A program made the translations under genes and the position numbers. Of a stretch of 64,000 nt of DNA, positions 22,426 through 33,639 are shown piece by piece (position 1 is the stretch's first letter; every line of letters begins with the position of its first letter). The notes beneath the pieces were generated by a model, which saw only the letters and a program-made list of their open reading frames with translations, had not been told where the DNA came from and did not search any database. The stretch lies in the NCBI GenBank assembly GCA_015847255.1, contig JADLZK010000426.1, positions 1-64,000 of the forward strand. The letters are read 5' to 3'. This DNA comes from Hyparrhenia diplandra (Eukaryota > Streptophyta > Magnoliopsida > Poales > Poaceae).

Positions 22426-24055
22426 AGTCGCACATCCCTGGAATCAAGGACAAGCAACACAGTCCACGTCAGGCACGACGGCTTGCTTCCCTTGAACTCT
22501 TGGAGAACATCTTTTGAGCTGTCCAGCGTGTAGACTGTAGAGCACGGGCGTCCAATGCAAGATTACGACGGATTGAGTGGTCGGTGGCCAGCCATGGCCA
22601 TGCCATGCCATGCCTTGGTCAGTTGGTCGTCGACGAAGACCAGTTCGAGCGCTTAAAAGCAGGGCCATCTGGACACACGAACTGCGACGTGGTATCGATC
22701 GTTTGCCCCTGCAACCAGACCAGACGGAAACGGAACGCACGCGACGCGGGGACGTCGTCCTTTTCCCGATCCGCGCTCGATCGTGCTCCATAACAAACGC
22801 GTACGTCGTCGACGTGCCGACATACCGACGTACGTGTGGTGGACAACTGGAGAGGCGGCTTAGATTGCCGTCGCTGTCTGTGTGACAAGAGGCCTGAGAG
22901 GCAACAGCGATGCAATTGTTGATCAAGGACTTTAGATTCGTTCGACGTCACCCCTGCTTTGCGCTCTCAGCATCAAATCGAATTGTAAAACTGTCGACCC
23001 ACAAGTTTTTTTATTATTCTTTTTAGAAGGACGGCGAGAGAGATTTACTGTAGTTTTTATTAGTATATAGAAAACAACAATAGTAAGTAAAGAAAAACAT
23101 TTTTTTTCAAACACACTAGAGATGCAAAGCACTCTCTATATTTTTAAAATTTAATAAACAATCGACATTTTTCCTGAATAAATCGGGGAAAATTTAACAC
23201 TTTAATATGACTGTTTTTTTTTTTCTCGAATACATAAAAGGTTTGGACATTACTATATTTTTGGAATTGTTTCCCAAATCCACGAAGCGTGTGCCTTAAA
23301 AATTTAGATACTACAATTAAGCTCTGCCTCCCGAGGTTCGAAAAGTTTGTTTCGGGAGGAATTACGCATTCTGTTATCATGTTATGAAATCATCATCAAG
23401 GTTCCTACTAAAACTGAAAATGGCATTATTTTTTTCCCTGAAATGATAGAAGTTTAAGATATTTGTAGTGTTGGCTTATGCTGAATAACTGGATTCCGAA
23501 TTTTCACGTGAAAAGATGTGCTACCTAAATTTTCAAGTTGTCGGTTCGTCAACATTTCAACTTCAAAAATAATTCATGAGAACAACTGAGATTCCGTTTT
23601 GAAAAGAAAAATACATTTATTTTGGGTCAAGAATATCTTCTCATTTTTCCTTTCACTCTGTCCAGCAAAATGCAAGAGCATCTCTAAGAGTACCCCATAT
23701 CCCTCCCTCATCTTTTGACAATTGGTAAATAGGTCGTGTGTAAAAAAGCGTGCAACCTTTGTCATCGCTCTTCCCCCAGCGTCGTATTCCGGTCAATCTG
23801 GAAGGGTGTGGAAACAATTAGAGAGTATGAAAGGTTTTTGATGCAAATATATGTGTGAGGAATATATAAAAGTGGTTACAATAATTTAGAAATAGTATAG
23901 GATACCTAATGTAAAAATTGTCTGATACATTTTAGGAATGAATTAATAGCTACAATATCAAATAAATGTATCATCAAGACATTTGGATGATGAGTTTAAT
24001 CAAACTAGTTTTATGTTGGTGCATTTTCTATAACGAATAACTTAGAGTAAAAACA
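22426..24055. other. Intergenic DNA, no gene seen
   Basis: 22430-22950 is GC-moderate with overlapping frames on both strands and no domain. 22990-24055 is AT-rich and non-coding. Confidence 0.45.
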
Positions 24056-24144
24056 AAAAGAGGACATATTTTTCTCTTAATTGAGTGAGACAAAACTGAA
24101 AAAATAGTAAGGTGAAAATTAAGAGAAAAAATATGTCCTCTTTT
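24056..24144. repeat. Long inverted repeat (hairpin), MITE-like
   Basis: A 27-base arm (24056-24082) and a 28-base arm (24117-24144) are reverse complements except for one extra A, separated by 34 bases. A foldback this close to perfect suggests a MITE core, or a hairpin that could be transcribed. The flanking words TTAGAGTAAAA and TAGAGTAAAAT suggest the unit may extend further. Located about 450 bp upstream of the kinase start. Confidence 0.6.
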
Positions 24145-24374
24145 GGTAGAGTAAAATAACTTTAAAATCAGCTCAAAGATCACTAATCCTAATATCTGTC
24201 GAACTCTATTATGTCAGACTGAGACATCCGAGCTGGTGACAACTGCCAACCATGTACTCTATTTCGGCTACCATTCCTGACTGTGACCGTTACAATTATT
24301 CCCAACGGTATTTTTCAAATAAAACGCGGCAAAGGACTCCCATGTTACCCGCGTTATAAGCGTAACTAACTTTA

Positions 24375-24600
24375 GCCTTCCGGGAAGCGAGAGACCTTTC
24401 CGCTCTTCACTCTCCTCCGCTCGCCGTCTCCTCTTTCTTCTCTTCTCTCCTCGCTCACGAGGCCCAAGCTTACCGCCAAGGTCTCGATCTCCGCGGGGCT
24501 CTCCGTCGCACTTTCTCGTGCCTCGGGGACCCCGATCCGCCATCGAGCTTCCGGATGCACTGATCGTACCTCAAGATCGAGACTGCTTCTTAATTCAGAC
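24375..24600 (+). promoter_or_regulatory. CT-rich 5' leader of the kinase gene
   Basis: A pyrimidine-rich stretch typical of cereal 5' UTRs directly precedes the ATG at 24601. No clear TATA box was seen in the 100 bp upstream, so the transcription start is not placed. Confidence 0.45.
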
Positions 24601-27578
24601 ATGGCGGCGTCGAACGGCATGAAGGTGGCGCTGCACCGGCAGGTCTCCGGGGCTCGATGAAGCACAACTCGGAGCTCCGGCGCCAGGCGTCGCTCGAGTC
24701 CCCTCGGACGGGGCGGGCAACCAGCCGGTTCCTCTTCGGGCGGCAGTCGTCCATGGACCCGAACCGGCGGCGCGGCCGGAGCCAGAGCCCCGTGGGGTCT
24801 GGCACGGCGGCGGAGGACCTGAGCGTGCCGGACAACCTCGACTCCACCATGCAGCTGCTCTTCTTCGCGTGCCAGGGCGACGCGCTGGGCGTCGAGGGCC
24901 TGCTCCGGAGCGGCGTCGACGTCAACAGCATCAACCTCGACGGCCGCACCGCGCTGCACATCGCCGCCTGCGAGGGACGCCGCGACGTCGTCAGGATTCT
25001 GCTCAGCTGGAAGGCCAACATCGACGCGCGCGACCGCTGGGGAAGCACGGTGGGTGAACCGGGCGGCCATTGCCATTCTCACATCACGCCTGCATATCAG
25101 GGTCTTCTTGATTCTGCCCGACATTCATTCGCTTCTCCGATCATAGGCAGTAGCTGATGCCAAGTTTTACGGCCACAGCAAGGTCTACGAACTCTTGAAA
25201 ATTCATGGGGCAAAAGATTCCGGTATGTTTGATTTCTAGGCACTTGAACTGAAACTTTTATCTTGTTTGCAATTACTTGCTTGCCAATTTGTTGTTGAGG
25301 TTCTGTGAATTCAATTCTCCGTTCATCTGCTGCTGACTTATCCGTGATCGTTTCTGCAGAGAACCAAGAGGACACCGATGATGGTATCGGTCCCAGGGAG
25401 ATACCGGAGTACGAGTTGAGCCCCGGAGAGGTCCAATTCCGGCGAGGCTGTGATGTTACACCGGTGCAATTTTCTTTCCAGTATCCAAATTTATTTGTTT
25501 CATTCACAAACATTAATTCAACCTGATTCTTCAGAAAAAAAAAAAATTGTTCAAGAAAAGAATGCCAGTGAGATATGAAAAATTGGGCTAATGTTGGTAA
25601 GCAAATCGAACAGGGCATGTACCACATCGCGAAATGGAATGGCACCAAGGTTTCCGTAAAAATACTTGACAGAGACGGTTGCTCCGATCAAGAAGCCGCG
25701 TAAGATGCAAATAGTATCTGTGTGCCCAATTTTTTCTTAAAGAGAGAAATACCTGTAGTGCTCAGTTACCAATGATGTATTCTTCCTTCATACATAATAT
25801 GATTATATGAAAGACATATCTTCTTTTGTTTCAGAAACTCTTTCAGGCATGAACTGACTGTACTGGAGAAGGTCCGACACCCAAATGTCGTTCAGTTCGT
25901 CGGAGCCGTCACTCAGAGCATACCTATGATGATTGTTTCTGAACTCCATGAAGAGGTAATACCACCATGTTTTTTATTTCCCATGGAAAACAAAGTTACT
26001 CTAATCTTCCCACCAAAAGTAATTTTGAGTACACCACTGTTTATAAGTGTATATTTTTTTTGAGATCACGCCCTAAGACGCGTTTTCCAAATTTATAAGT
26101 GTATATGAAGCTTGTTCTCTGATGGGTTGACTTAATTCCTTTTTTTTTGGTGAAACTCAGAATGACTTATCAGTCTGTATCCAGAAGAAAGGAAAGCTAA
26201 AAGCTCACAAGGTGCTAAGATATGGCCTTGATATTGCCAGGTACTCCTAGGTTCTGATCCCAACAAGAGCTGAAGAATCCAAATTAATATAAACCATATA
26301 GTCTGTTGATGCGAGTAGCTCTTTGACATTTTCAGAAAAAAAAAAAAGATAACAACGCGCATCTATATTTGCTAACACTGTTTCTTGCTGTTGCCTTCAC
26401 CGTGTGTACGTGTAGGGGCATGACCTATCTCCATCAGTGCAAACCGGACCCCATCATCCACTGCGACCTAAAGCCAAAGTAAGATGAGGAAATGAATCAG
26501 ACCGAGACATGCTGTTCTGTTGTTGCATTCTTGGCAGTGGCACACAAATTGCTGTTGTCTTTCACGGTTGTCCCGTACTTTACTATTTGAATCTTGGTAA
26601 GGTGCCAGACATATCTTCCTGGATAGTGGAGGCAACCTTAAGATTGCGGGATTCGGAGTAACAAGGGTGTCGAAGATCGGGACCGACAAAGTGAGACTGA
26701 TCAACCATGGTGCTCTCGTTGACAGCTTCAGTAAGTATCAGAGCATGGCATTTCTTATCCATTTCGTACTTCTCCATGATCCATCCAGATGAAAAAACAT
26801 TCCTATTGTTTAGGTTACCACACTGCACCTGAGCTGTACAGAAACGATGCATTCGACTCGAGCGTGGACGCCTACTCATTCGGCTTCATCCTCTATGAGG
26901 TCAATACATTTCTGTTCGTTCCAGATGCAGAAACAACAGGGACGTTTCAGTATCAGATCGTAGCGTTCCTAATTGCCAGCTATTTATTCATCCTTTGTGG
27001 TGTGTGTAATAATCAGATGGTTGAAGGAACAGTGAGAACGCCAGAGGATTCCGGACAGTCGATCCGGTTCGAGGGGATGCGGCCACCACTCAAGGGCAAG
27101 CTCAAGGGCTATCCTCCAGACTTCAAAGCGTGAGTTCTGAATCTGAACTGAAACAACAAGGGTGACCTTTCATGACATTGTCACCTCATTGGTGCCATGT
27201 TCCCGTTCAAAAGTAGCTTGTCTTTTCGAACTAACCCTTCTTCTTCTTCCCCGGTTCTGTGCGTGCAGGCTGGTGGAGGAATGCTGGCACCCGCAGGCCA
27301 TGGCTCGGCCGACGTTCTCGGAGATCATCATCAGGCTCGACAAGATCTGCAACTCAGGCGACAGGCCAGGGGCATGGAAGGAGTCGTTCAAGATTTGGTG
27401 TGTATCCTCCCGGGATTTTTAGCGAATTATTAAGTGTCGCTCCGTGAAGAGTAGAGTCCACACAGAAAAGATCTTTGAATTCGGTGACTGAATATTCTAT
27501 TGTTTTTTACCCTATTCGAAATTAAACTCACTGAAAGTTTGCTCTGTGTGTTTGTCCTCGTGTTTTTACAGGAAATGA
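24601..27578 (+). CDS. ILK: Integrin-linked-kinase-like protein kinase (ankyrin + Raf-like kinase)
   Basis: Exons: 24601-25049, 25147-25222, 25360-25463, 25614-25699, 25835-25955, 26161-26240, 26416-26478, 26609-26730, 26814-26899, 27017-27129, 27269-27397 and 27572-27578, all GT-AG with consistent phases; TGA at 27576-27578. The order is a basic N-terminus (FLFGRQSSMDPNRRRGRSQS), ankyrin repeats (DVNSINLDGRTALHIAACEG, ANIDARDRWGST), then the kinase: VSVKILD lysine, FRHELTVLEKVRHPNVVQFV, HCDLKPK, GFG, APELYRNDAFDSSVDAYSFG, CWHPQAMARPTFSEIIIRLD. HRD is HCD and DFG is GFG, as in plant ILKs, which are Raf-like MAPKKKs with weak or unusual catalysis and roles in immunity, osmotic stress and ion uptake. 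The ATG at 24601 (MAASNGMKV) is followed by a frameshift in GGGG 24649-24652; the ATG at 24657 gives an uninterrupted frame. Confidence 0.92.
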
Positions 27579-27850
27579 CGACATGGCCTGCTCGCGTTCT
27601 TCTATGTGTACATATCGCTGCAAACGCGTCTCTTTCCAGGGAAGCTTGAGTACTGTTATAAGGTGGAGGATCACGTGGCATGTTGATTGTTTTTTGGTAC
27701 GAATTGTAACGGATTGTGAGTAAAATTGGACAGAGCAATAACACGTATACGTCCCTTTTTTTTTCCCTCCCTTCTCACTGCAGTGTCAAACAGAATGCAC
27801 ATATGTTGTTTGTTTTGTACTGGAGTCGCCGTACATCAAATAATGATAGC
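27579..27850 (+). other. 3' UTR and downstream of the kinase gene
   Basis: Non-coding sequence after the short terminal coding exon. No unambiguous AATAAA signal was seen, so the 3' end is approximate. Confidence 0.4.
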
Positions 27851-28505
27851 ACGAAATTTGGTGATCCCTTTACAAAAACATTTACGTACATAGTAGTCTG
27901 AAAAATGATAATAGACACGTCGGCACTAATGCTATCCAGTGGGCCGTGATGCCGTGATAATTGCGGCCTCGAAAGGGGAGGATAGAACCTTTGGACTAGC
28001 AGCCCATCAGTGTGAGCTAACTGGCCGGCCCAAAATCGCTAGCCTGGCCTCTCCACTGCAAATAGAGATGCAAGCAGCCTCTTCTGGGCCTCTACAACAT
28101 AAAAAGAACAAAAGGAAGACTTTTGTTTTGGTGCGACAATCGTTGGTTTGTCCGTCTGCCTCCCTCCATGCGATTTATAATTAGGCAACCTTGTGTTTCA
28201 TGCGATCTATATTAGGCAACGTACCAATCGGCGTTATGGTCTTGCCTCATAATATGGAATTTCTTGTGTGACAAATAAGAATGGGAAACAATCATGTACG
28301 TATGCCAAATATAGAAGGAAGAAACAATCACATACATGCGAATCAGCATGCATGGGTCGCATGGAAGGCCTGCACCAAATCAAGGGGAGTAATAAAAAGT
28401 AACGAAAAATTAGGAAGGAAAGTAAATAATGACAGACATTACAAAGTCCTTTGGAAAAAAAAGAAAAAGGAAATAAAGGCCACCGATCAAGAGGCTTGCG
28501 TCATC
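27851..28505. other. Intergenic DNA, no gene seen
   Basis: No convincing exon or repeat boundary. A short near-duplication (ATGCGAT..ATA..TTAGGCAAC) occurs at about 28168-28188 and 28200-28220. Confidence 0.4.
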
Positions 28506-28605
28506 ATGCGTCCACAGGTCCTGTCCTTCGCGGTGTTTCCCACCCACTTCCGGTTGATGCGTCCACAGGTCCTGTCCTTCGCGGTGTTTCCCACCCACTT
28601 CCGGT
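28506..28605 (+). repeat. Tandem duplication, 2 copies of a 51-bp unit
   Basis: The unit starting ATGCGTCCACAGGTCCTGTC occurs at 28506-28554 and again at 28557-28605 with no differences seen. The 51-bp period equals 17 codons. No gene is evident here. Confidence 0.85.
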
Positions 28606-29030
28606 CGACGAGTCGTCATTGCCCTCGCAGGCCCATCGGTGCAACCTTTTTTGCTAGGCCTCATCCAGCCCCGCCTGTCATCCTCATCCACCACCCCCGT
28701 CATCACCGTCGTGTGTGATCGTCACCGTCATTGCCCTAGCTTTGGCGTCCTCCGACTTCCTCTCCAGCCGATCCTTCGCCTCCAGCTTGCGTCTCCTTGT
28801 TGTCAGGCCGCTGACGCGCTAGCTCCAAGAGTTGCTTCACCGCCGCGACACACAATTAAGTAGCTAATTAACTCCACGACATTTCTCTCAATCTCACTGT
28901 GGTGGTGGTGGGTCGACTAGCAGGAGGATTCATACTAGGAGGTCGGAGTACATCACGGTGAAGGACCTGAGACCCGAAGCCCTCGACTCGCCGATGTGGA
29001 GGCCCTCGCCGCCCTTTGCCATGGTTGTGT
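28606..29030 (+). other. GC-rich stretch, possible captured exon fragment
   Basis: Coding-like composition. A plus-strand peptide YITVKDLRPEALDSPMWRPS followed by PPFAM (about 28950-29022) looks like an exon, but no start, splice partner or family is recognised. It lies upstream of a Helitron 3' end (30261) and may be its cargo. Confidence 0.3.
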
Positions 29031-30229
29031 TAATTACTATTAACTTTTCTTATAGATAATGCAAACTAATTTACTCATGCATGTCTCTACCAATTTGGCC
29101 AGTTGTTCACTGGTCAGGTCCTCTAATTGCAAACCTTTCAGTTTGTGTAACTATACCTGTCTAGGTAAGTAGCCCAAAACCCAAAACTTTGTGCTTTTTG
29201 AAATCTTGTCATAGTCTATTTGGATGCAGGACGGTCCAATTTTATTTTTACATCTCACACCATCATTTATTAGTACCAATTAAGTGATTAAGTTGGCAAA
29301 AAATAGAGATATATTATTATTAAGATTAGTTCTTTTCCTCCTTGTGCAATAAATAGGAAAGAATGATCAAATTAACTTAGCATCTCTCCTGCTCAATTTA
29401 ACTTATGACCTTCCCATCACATTCTTAGCACAGCGAGCCTTCAGCTGTCCGTTGGACGCAACACCCCGCTTGCCGACGACGACAGAAGGATGCCGCTTGC
29501 CACACAACAGGAACGAGGTCTCTAGCCTCTATCCGTACATTTTCAAGGCCAACCAATTTCATTGTCTCTATTATTTACTTGAATATTATATTTAGTTTTG
29601 CATATATGACCGCTTGTGCATGGTGTTCATCATGAACGCTTGATGGTTAATCAACTGTGTAAGATAATAAATTAATAAACTATGTGCGACGTTGTGAGAT
29701 TACTAAATTAATAAACTATGTGTGATGGTGTAATCAAAATTGAACACATGCTATAATGTTATAAAATTGAACATGTATTTATTAATTAAATTGATTTAAT
29801 TAATATCTATTCAATTAAGGTTTATAGATATATTCATGCATGTTGAGCCTCAGGGTCATGAATTTTTTTCATGAAATCTACAAGACTAAAAACATAGAAC
29901 ATGTAAAACACACTTCATGATCTTTATCACCAATAATATGTGTTGATATGGTCAATTAAAAACCTGAGTTGGATAAATATTTATCAAATTAATATTTTAA
30001 TCAATAAATTATAACTAAGAGACATGAAGAACGTTGGAGTGAAACTAGCTCAATGAGAACTACATTAGTCTGAGTTAAAATTATTACAAGATGAAGATTT
30101 AAAGGTGTGACTGTTACTTTTTACGAACTTTATTCTTTTGATTAAATGTCACTTTAACGTCGGTATTTGTTTTTACACTATTGTTACCTTATCATGTGAA
30201 CCGTGTGTTTTTTAGTACAAAAGTCCGGT
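29031..30229. other. AT-rich non-coding DNA, probably Helitron body
   Basis: No gene. It lies immediately upstream of the Helitron 3' end at 30261, so at least part probably belongs to that element; the 5' end was not found. Confidence 0.35.
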
Positions 30230-30261
30230 TATCCCGTAGCAACGCACGAGCATGATACTAG
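30230..30261 (+). mobile_element. Helitron 3' terminus (5' end not located)
   Basis: The sequence CCCGTAGCAACGCACGAGC followed by ATGATACTAG and then T repeats the terminal pattern of the Helitron at 19753-21222 (near-palindromic GCAACGCACG element, then CTAG and T). The hairpin is degenerate here. No matching TC start after an A was found upstream, so the length is unknown. Confidence 0.6.
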
Positions 30262-30869
30262 TAGAAAAAGGCTAAAACCCTAAACCCTTGCTCGGATCTT
30301 TTCCGAACGTGTCACCTTCAAGATCCTTTATTGCCTTAGGGCTACTTTGATCATTCAATTCCCCCTCAATACCCTTCACTTTTAAAAAGGGAATGGTTGA
30401 ATCCGAACTGGCCCCTATACTGTGCAATTTTTGTGTTCTTTTGACAAGGTCAATCGCTACTTTGTAGCACATCTATAAGTCTTTTGAGAGTGGATCCGTT
30501 GTGGCGAGGTCGGAGTTGTGACTGTAGGGGCAACAAAGCTAGTCAACGATGACATGTAAAATTCACTTTATTTGGAGGCCATGTATTGCTGTGAGTAGGC
30601 GTCAACATGTTAGGGATTTTAGCTGATTTTCATCGTGAGAAGTTGAAGATGCTCATCGCTATTATGAACTTGTGATAAGTTCGACAACGTAGGTGCGATG
30701 AACTCTATCGATTTGTGTTACCTTTAGGTGTGCAAGCGGGTTTTTTAGGGTTAGTGGAATGGGCTATCATTTTTATTTTTATTTTCACGGTTTCTTCTTT
30801 TTTTAATAAATTGGGCCTCAATGTTTTCAATTGCGGGCTATAGAATTTAACGGGGAGCTGGGCCAAAAT
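30262..30869. other. Intergenic DNA, no gene seen
   Basis: A 66-codon minus-strand frame at 30272-30472 has no recognisable domain. The rest is T-rich non-coding. Confidence 0.35.
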
Positions 30870-31062
30870 GCTATAGCGGTGCTATCAACGCGGTGTTCGG
30901 CGCTATAGCGCGCTAGTCAGCATTGCGGCAACGGCTTCTAACTGCTATAGCGGCACTATTAGCGCGCTATCCGGCGCTATAGCGCACTAACGAGCATCAC
31001 AACAGCTGCTTCTAGCCGCTATAGCGGTGCTATTTTAGCGCTATATAACGCGCTAGGTCGCC
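30870..31062. repeat. 74-bp tandem repeat with GCTATAGC palindromes, about 2.5 copies
   Basis: Copies begin with GCTATAGCGG at 30870, 30944 and 31018, exactly 74 bases apart; the third is truncated near 31062. Each full copy also holds a second GGCGCTATAGCGC palindrome. Copies differ by point changes. Such arrays of short palindromes resemble subterminal transposase-binding arrays of plant DNA transposons, but no terminal inverted repeat is identified here. Confidence 0.8.
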
Positions 31063-31216
31063 TCCGAGGAAACAAACCGGAGTTTGGAGAAAGAAAACCA
31101 TTGTGTGTATGCTTTTTCCTGCTCTAAGGTGCATTGCGTAATCTTCATGCTCCTGCCCTAAATTTTGTGCTCTCTGCCTTCAAGTCCTATGCAGCTGATG
31201 ATTCGCGACCTCACGG

Positions 31217-32462
31217 GGGTGTTTAGTTTCCATGCAAAACCTAAAAAGTTGCTACGATTCCTCGGCACATCAAATCTTTTAAAGCATATATTTACGGCGT
31301 GCGAGGCCGATGTTCGCTCATGGAGATCAAGACCGCGACGGGCCGGGCAGATGCCGCCGAGGTGTCGCCGGCAAGGCGATGGAAGGTCCTACACCCGACG
31401 CCCCCCCGGTGGCGTATCCTCGCCGCTGAACCGAGTCCACTTCTTCCAAAGACCTCACGGGGATCGAGGCGCGGGTCCGCAGATCGCGTAGGAGGCCTAC
31501 CTACCCTCGCGCAGCCGGGGGCATCGCCGCCCGCTTGCATGCCTCGGTCTTGGCCTCACCGCCGTGGAGCGCCGACCCCACGCCACTCGCCGACGTGGGC
31601 CGGTAAAAATCAATCGCAACGGTGTTCACCTTCATAGCGCCCCTTCGTCGGCGTGGGGCCCATCACGTGGGCCTACAGCTCGGAGGTGGGTCGCTTCGGC
31701 TGAAACCGGCGCCGACACCAAAGCCGCCGCCCACCCCGCCTCCGGATCCGACTTTCCCATGGTCGAGATAACGGTGCGCGCCCCTCCATTCTATAGAGGA
31801 CGACGCCCCCGAGATGGTTGGCGTGGAGCCACGTTTTGTACTTGGCGCCCACTCCCGGTCCACACCGGTGCGGTACTCCTCCAGATCTACGGAGGAGGCA
31901 GCGCCCTCCGGGCAACACACAATATCGAGATGGAGGGGCAATGGTGAGGGCACACGATTTCAAGCGTGCAGCCGATTTGCTAGCCTGGCGTGGGGTTGTC
32001 TACATCCAATGAGTTTCTTTCAAGCTCTTTTTGGTGCACGTTGTCCAAAGCGTGGTGGCTGATTTGAAGACCGCCATGAAACGACATCGATATATTTAGC
32101 ACCTTTGTCTTGAGTAGTAAACTCAATTCTTTTTTGAATGTAGTAGATCTTTAGTACATATATCTTCATGTACTAAAGTTTTTTATTCTTAGTTTTTGTA
32201 ATAAGTTTGGAGCGTATTGTGTGGTGGCCTTGAGAGGCTTTTTAGGTCGTTGCGCATCGTAGAGGCCGGAATGTTAATTCCTTTATCTAAAAATATGGAG
32301 TATTAAACATAGGTAAATAACATAACTAATTACCTTTGTTTAAATTTGAAAGTTCGAGACAAATCTTTTTAAGGTTAGTTAGTGTTGGACAATAATTACC
32401 AAATACAAACAATAAAACGCTTCTGAGAACTCAATCCAATTTATTTCACTAACTAAACACCC
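31217..32462. mobile_element. Tourist-like MITE interrupted by about 1 kb
   Basis: The left end GGGTGTTTAGTTTCC (31217) and right end AACTAAACACCC (to 32462) are inverted. The text next to them (CCTAAAAAGTTGCTAC and CACATCAAATCTTT at left; GGAGTATTAAACATAG, ATAACTAATTAC and GAGACAAATCTTTT at right) is that of a very common grass MITE, normally a few hundred bp long. Here the halves are split by about 31290-32290. No clean target duplication is visible around the outer ends. Confidence 0.5.
31290..32290 (+). mobile_element. Probable retroposed insert (LINE-like 3' end) in the MITE
   Basis: GC-rich 5' part with several short overlapping frames but no reverse transcriptase, then an AT-rich tail. 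The end (CTTTTTAGGTCGTTGCGCATCG, then AGAGGCCGGAATGTTAATTCC and CTTTATCTAAAAA) resembles the 3' UTR of cereal LINEs. I infer a 5'-truncated LINE or a retroposed transcript. The junctions and target duplication could not be fixed exactly. Confidence 0.35.
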
Positions 32463-33355
32463 TCTCTGTAGTTTCTCCTCTGTCCTACTCCTACGAGGAG
32501 TGCTATCGGCACCGTTGAGGGTGCCCTGACACCGAATAGCGAGCCCCCCAAGGGAAAGACGGGACGCTATGCGAGACGAGACGACGTCGTCTCGTCCTCT
32601 GCAGTCCGCACACGCCATACGATTCAGGAAGCGGTGCGGTGCTCGGAAAAAAATGGCGGACAACTCGGCGGCGGAATGGCCTCATGTACGCATCCGGCCC
32701 CTGTTCCGAAAATTGCTCTGTTAAATTTTTCACTTTGCTTGCCGGTGAGCCGCCGGCCTCGACGTGGACATCTGCAATTGTGACAAGTCGAGTGCTGTAG
32801 CCGCCTATGTCCGTCATGGATGACATCGGTGGTGCCGGCCGGTGCTGCTGTTCAGCTGTTGTCACGGAAGGGATCCGGACAAGAAAGGTCGGTACCCGCT
32901 TGCACGGAAGAAACAAAACAGAGAGCACGGAACGGAACGAAAGGTGAGGGAAGAAAATGACCAGGTTTCGCTAGTCACCAGAAAGTTTTTCTCATTCTGT
33001 AATTTCTGTGGCCTGGACGAATAGTATTTTTCAAGGAATTCAAAAAGTATTATCTAAACTTTTTTTTTCTATATAAGGCAGGATTGGGATAATGTGCGGT
33101 GGTCCTATTTGTACCGAGTTTTGACTGTCTCCTGTAGCTGCAGATCCAAGGACGGTCAATTCCTTGGTTCCCGTTCACTTCATCCGCTGCGGCAGATAGC
33201 GATCCAGGTAAACCGTACTGTAGACCACACACACTTTCGGCCAGTGGGCCCACCGTCACACAAGCAGGTGACCCTACAGGTCAGTAGACCTCCAAGTCCA
33301 CAAGTCCAGGCTCTTCCACTGCTCCGAACTGGGCTGCACCGGCACCGGCACCTCG
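32463..33355. other. Intergenic DNA upstream of the BTB-TAZ gene
   Basis: No gene recognised. It includes a 22-base perfect palindrome at 32575-32596 (GACGAGACGAC and its complement). Minus-strand frames at 32379-32928 have no domain. Confidence 0.4.
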
Positions 33356-33356
33356 A

Positions 33357-33364
33357 CACGTGGC
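33357..33364 (+). promoter_or_regulatory. G-box / ABRE-like element
   Basis: CACGTGGC, the core bound by plant bZIP/bHLH factors and linked to abscisic acid or light response, lies about 300 bp upstream of the inferred 5' UTR of the BTB-TAZ gene. The role is inferred from motif and position only. Confidence 0.4.
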
Positions 33365-33639
33365 GCGCTCCTAGTGGCCCAGCGTCGCGTTCTTTCTACG
33401 TGAGGACACGAGAGTTGGCAGCGACGTCCGGCTACTTGCCGATTCTGTTTTCTGTGAAGGCCGCCACTTCTCCGCCTGTCTCTCTGTGCTTCTCCTCGAC
33501 TCGATCGTCTCGCCTCCATTGGGCCTGCCATGGGCCCCACCCCGTGCTTCTTCCCACTGTCATGTGGGGCAGGCAGTCCATTTTGTAGGGGAACAACACT
33601 TGGTTGAGTCGCCATAGCAAGAGGAGACTAGAGGAGAGG

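Noticed and set aside
24372..25124. 250-codon minus-strand frame
   Set aside because: Exact antisense shadow of exon 1 of the ILK gene, which has codon bias, splice sites and family similarity on the plus strand.
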